DNA of 64,000 bases from CAYZBF01 sp964476585 (GTDB lineage: Bacteria > Hydrothermota > UBA3072). The notes under the pieces were generated by a model. It was not told the DNA's origin, did not search any database, and worked only from the letters and a program-made list of their open reading frames with translations. Positions 62,014 to 64,000 of the stretch are shown here, piece after piece. The translations under genes were made by a program, and so were the position numbers. The stretch covers positions 1 through 64,000 of the forward strand of contig CAYZBF010000006.1 in assembly GCA_964476585.1 (NCBI GenBank). The letters run 5' to 3'. How positions within the stretch are numbered: position 1 is the first letter of the stretch; each line of letters opens with the position of its first letter.

Positions 62014-63081
62014 ATGAAGATAGCAATTACTGCTGATATCCATTTAACAACCAAAAAAGAACATCCTGAAAGATGGAAAACATTTGAAAATATTTTAGAT
62101 GATATAAGTGAAAAAAATATAAATAAAATTATAATATGTGGTGACCTATTTAATGAAAATTATCGTAATTATTCTGAATTCGATAAATTAACTTCAAAAT
62201 ATAATAATATAGATTTTTTTATAATACCTGGTAATCATGACCCGAATATAAGCGAAAAAACTATCACTGGGCGTAATGTTACTATCTACACCGAACCTGA
62301 AATTGTTTCATTTAATGATTCAGATTATTCATTTTTCTTTTTACCTTATAAGCCAAAAATTACAATGGGTCAACAATTTGTGTCATATCAAGATGACTTA
62401 AAACCAAGGGAGTGGGCATTAATAACCCATGGAGACTGGGCCGACAGTATACGAACACCTAATCCAATTGAACCTGGTGTTTATATGCCATTGAGCAGAA
62501 AGGATATTACAGATTATAAGCCTGTTTTGACTATATTGGGTCACATTCATAAACCTCTTGATGACACTGGTTATAATGTTCATTATGTGGGTTCTCCATG
62601 TGGCTTGGATATAACCGAGACGGGAAGACGTAGATATTTAATTTTAGATACTAAAAGTTTAGATTTAGAACACGTAAATGTAGATTCGGAAGTTATCTAC
62701 TTTGATGAAACGATAAATATTTGGCCAATGGAAAATGAAGAAGACTACTTAAAGAATCAGATTGAGCTGATAAAAGAGAAATGGAATTTAACCCCTAAAG
62801 AAAAAGAGAAAGCTAAAATCCGTATTAAAGTTAAAGGTTATTCTTCAAATATAAGGAAGTTAAAAGAAATATGTGATGATGTTTTTATTGATTTCTCATT
62901 CTGGTATGACAAAGGAGTTGATATATCAGAGGTAAGTAGTTCTGAGAATTATGACCTTCTAAAAATCAGCGAGAGAGTTAGAGAGAGGATAAATGAAATA
63001 GATTTAGAAAAAAAAGATGGAGAACCAACCAAAAATGATATTATCTTTAAAGCACTTCAGGCAATTTACAGAGTGGAGTAA
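62014..63081 (+). CDS. sbcD: SbcD/Mre11-type DNA nuclease
   Basis: The 355-aa calcineurin-like enzyme has ITADIHL, ICGDLFN, IPGNHD, ALITHGDWAD and ILGHIHKP metal-binding motifs and a C-terminal capping and SbcC-binding region. With SbcC it opens and trims DNA ends and hairpins. It begins one base after the SpoIID-like gene; no clear Shine-Dalgarno is seen. It is visibly more AT-rich than its upstream neighbours. Confidence 0.88.
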   Translation: MKIAITADIHLTTKKEHPERWKTFENILDDISEKNINKIIICGDLFNENYRNYSEFDKLTSKYNNIDFFIIPGNHDPNISEKTITGRNVTIYTEPEIVSFNDSDYSFFFLPYKPKITMGQQFVSYQDDLKPREWALITHGDWADSIRTPNPIEPGVYMPLSRKDITDYKPVLTILGHIHKPLDDTGYNVHYVGSPCGLDITETGRRRYLILDTKSLDLEHVNVDSEVIYFDETINIWPMENEEDYLKNQIELIKEKWNLTPKEKEKAKIRIKVKGYSSNIRKLKEICDDVFIDFSFWYDKGVDISEVSSSENYDLLKISERVRERINEIDLEKKDGEPTKNDIIFKALQAIYRVE

Positions 63082-63083
63082 TT

Positions 63084-64000
63084 TTGAGTATAAGAATTAA
63101 GAGTCTGAATATAAGAAATTTAGGACCCATTCCAGAGCTAAGTTTAGATTTTGCAAACTTTAATCTGATATATGGGCACAATGAAAAAGGTAAAAGTTAT
63201 TTAGTAGAGTTTTTAATCCGTTCGCTTTTTAAGGCTGGAGGATGGGATCTTCGGGAGGAATTAGGTATTGGTAAAGTGACTGTTGAAGGAATAACTAACA
63301 GACAAATTGAGTTTTCTCCTGACAGTAAAGATAAGATTGAGGATTATTTGACTAAAAAATACATAGGACTTCCCCCTGACTTCTCCAAGCTATTGGTGCT
63401 GAAAAGTACGGAAGTAGAATTAGGTAATGAGAAAGAAAGTGATAAGGTGATGCTGAGAAGATTTTTATCCCACAAGGAAATTCTTGATAAGATAAAGGGT
63501 GAAATACAAACAACAGTAGCGGAATCGAAGGTAGACGGATATAGAATTGATGGTAATAGGATGGGTAAAATTAAGGACAGAATGGAACTTAAAGGTGAGT
63601 TAGAAAGGCTAGAAAAATTATTTACTGAAGTTGAGGAAAACTACATTGGAGGAGACAGGAAGGAATTGGAAATGAAAAAGGAGGGGTTAGAAAGTAAATT
63701 TCATAAATTGGAAAATGCGAAGTTTTATCTTGCATATACGATTGACAAAGACATTGAGATGTTAAAAGAAAAAGCAAATCGAATAGATGAGAGTAAAATT
63801 GATGAAATGTTAGAGGAAGTTAATAAACTCGAAAGTAAGGAAGAAGAATATGAAATGAACAGTAAAAGATTCGATGATTTAAAGGAAAATACTCAACATT
63901 TCGAATGGTTGGAAAACACTATTGAAGAATATGAGAAATATGGATTAGAAGAAATTGCTGAGAAACCAAGCAAATGGCTAAGCATAGGATTTATAGGATT
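63084..64000 (+). CDS. sbcC: SbcC/Rad50-type ATPase, N-terminal part
   Basis: The frame opens at TTG 63084, two bases after the sbcD stop, with GGAG in front. It reads IRIKSLNIRNLGPIPELSLDF, then the Walker A YGHNEKGKSYL, and from about residue 150 long coiled coil (KGELERLEKL, EMLEEVNKLES). This is the head and first coil of an SMC-like Rad50/SbcC protein, the partner of SbcD. The rest lies beyond the right edge. Confidence 0.88.
   Translation, partial: MSIRIKSLNIRNLGPIPELSLDFANFNLIYGHNEKGKSYLVEFLIRSLFKAGGWDLREELGIGKVTVEGITNRQIEFSPDSKDKIEDYLTKKYIGLPPDFSKLLVLKSTEVELGNEKESDKVMLRRFLSHKEILDKIKGEIQTTVAESKVDGYRIDGNRMGKIKDRMELKGELERLEKLFTEVEENYIGGDRKELEMKKEGLESKFHKLENAKFYLAYTIDKDIEMLKEKANRIDESKIDEMLEEVNKLESKEEEYEMNSKRFDDLKENTQHFEWLENTIEEYEKYGLEEIAEKPSKWLSIGFIG

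Overview
The window is bacterial and compact. It has moderate to low GC, little space between genes and many 1-4 base overlaps. It combines Gram-negative envelope genes (lspA, lipoproteins, beta-barrel-like proteins, secreted proteins with type IX C-terminal sorting domains) with archaeal-type central-carbon enzymes: fructose-1,6-bisphosphate aldolase/phosphatase, archaeal-type phosphoglycerate mutase and a COG2403 'cyclic 2,3-diphosphoglycerate synthetase-like' GTPase. This mix suits an uncultured thermophile-related lineage such as candidate phylum WOR-3/Stahlbacteria. That placement is inference. A run of N at 494-538 shows the contig is a scaffold, probably from a metagenome.

Layout. 1-5.7 kb: TauE-like permease (cut by the edge), ribbon-helix-helix protein with an assembly gap, a large secreted beta-helix protein, a DUF1028-TPR protein, a lipoprotein and the tail of a dead CDF transporter. 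5.8-7.7 kb: an ECF sigma/anti-sigma-like pair and a divergent small ORF plus DUF6249 gene, both behind the same TGAAAC-N17-CGTC promoter. 7.9-14.5 kb: operon TPR-ileS-dksA-like-lspA-NHL-barrel. 14.9-19.5 kb: tRNA-Ile and tRNA-Ala, small membrane protein, metallophosphatase, J-domain protein, ComEC. 19.5-22.9 kb: COG2403-carbamate kinase-FBP aldolase/phosphatase, the last with an in-frame TGA in place of a Trp codon. 23-27 kb: glycosyltransferase operon. 27.2-30.5 kb: ArsR-like repressor with a palindromic operator, an 80-aa protein, a radical SAM enzyme and apgM. 30.5-34.5 kb: NfeD protease, slipin and two glycosyltransferases. 34.6-34.8 kb: a MITE-like element. 35-40 kb: NtrC-type regulator, then an asparaginase-to-trpS operon. 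40-44.6 kb: tRNA-Leu, DUF2007, aminotransferase-glyA-aminotransferase operon. 44.6-49.5 kb: C25 protease, LPP20 lipoprotein, PAP2 phosphatase and a four-helix-bundle gene split by a GIY-YIG element. 49.5-58.4 kb: ftsE-ftsX-rnfCDGEA-mfd, with no rnfB. 58.5-64 kb: DUF401 permease, DUF5362, Mut7-C, SpoIID-like protein and the SbcD/SbcC pair (SbcC cut by the edge).

Regulation and themes. At least six genes lie 6-7 bases behind a TTGACW-N16/17-TAnnnW (or similar) element with no Shine-Dalgarno sequence, so leaderless transcripts look common. Other genes carry a strong AGGAGG. Many intergenic regions hold degenerate, low-complexity short-period tracts of a few recurring families on both strands. 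The strongest leads for new biology are the ECF regulon, the GIY-YIG element with its CCCCGTGGAATA palindromes, the UGA-interrupted FBP aldolase/phosphatase, the leaderless promoters and the intergenic tracts.
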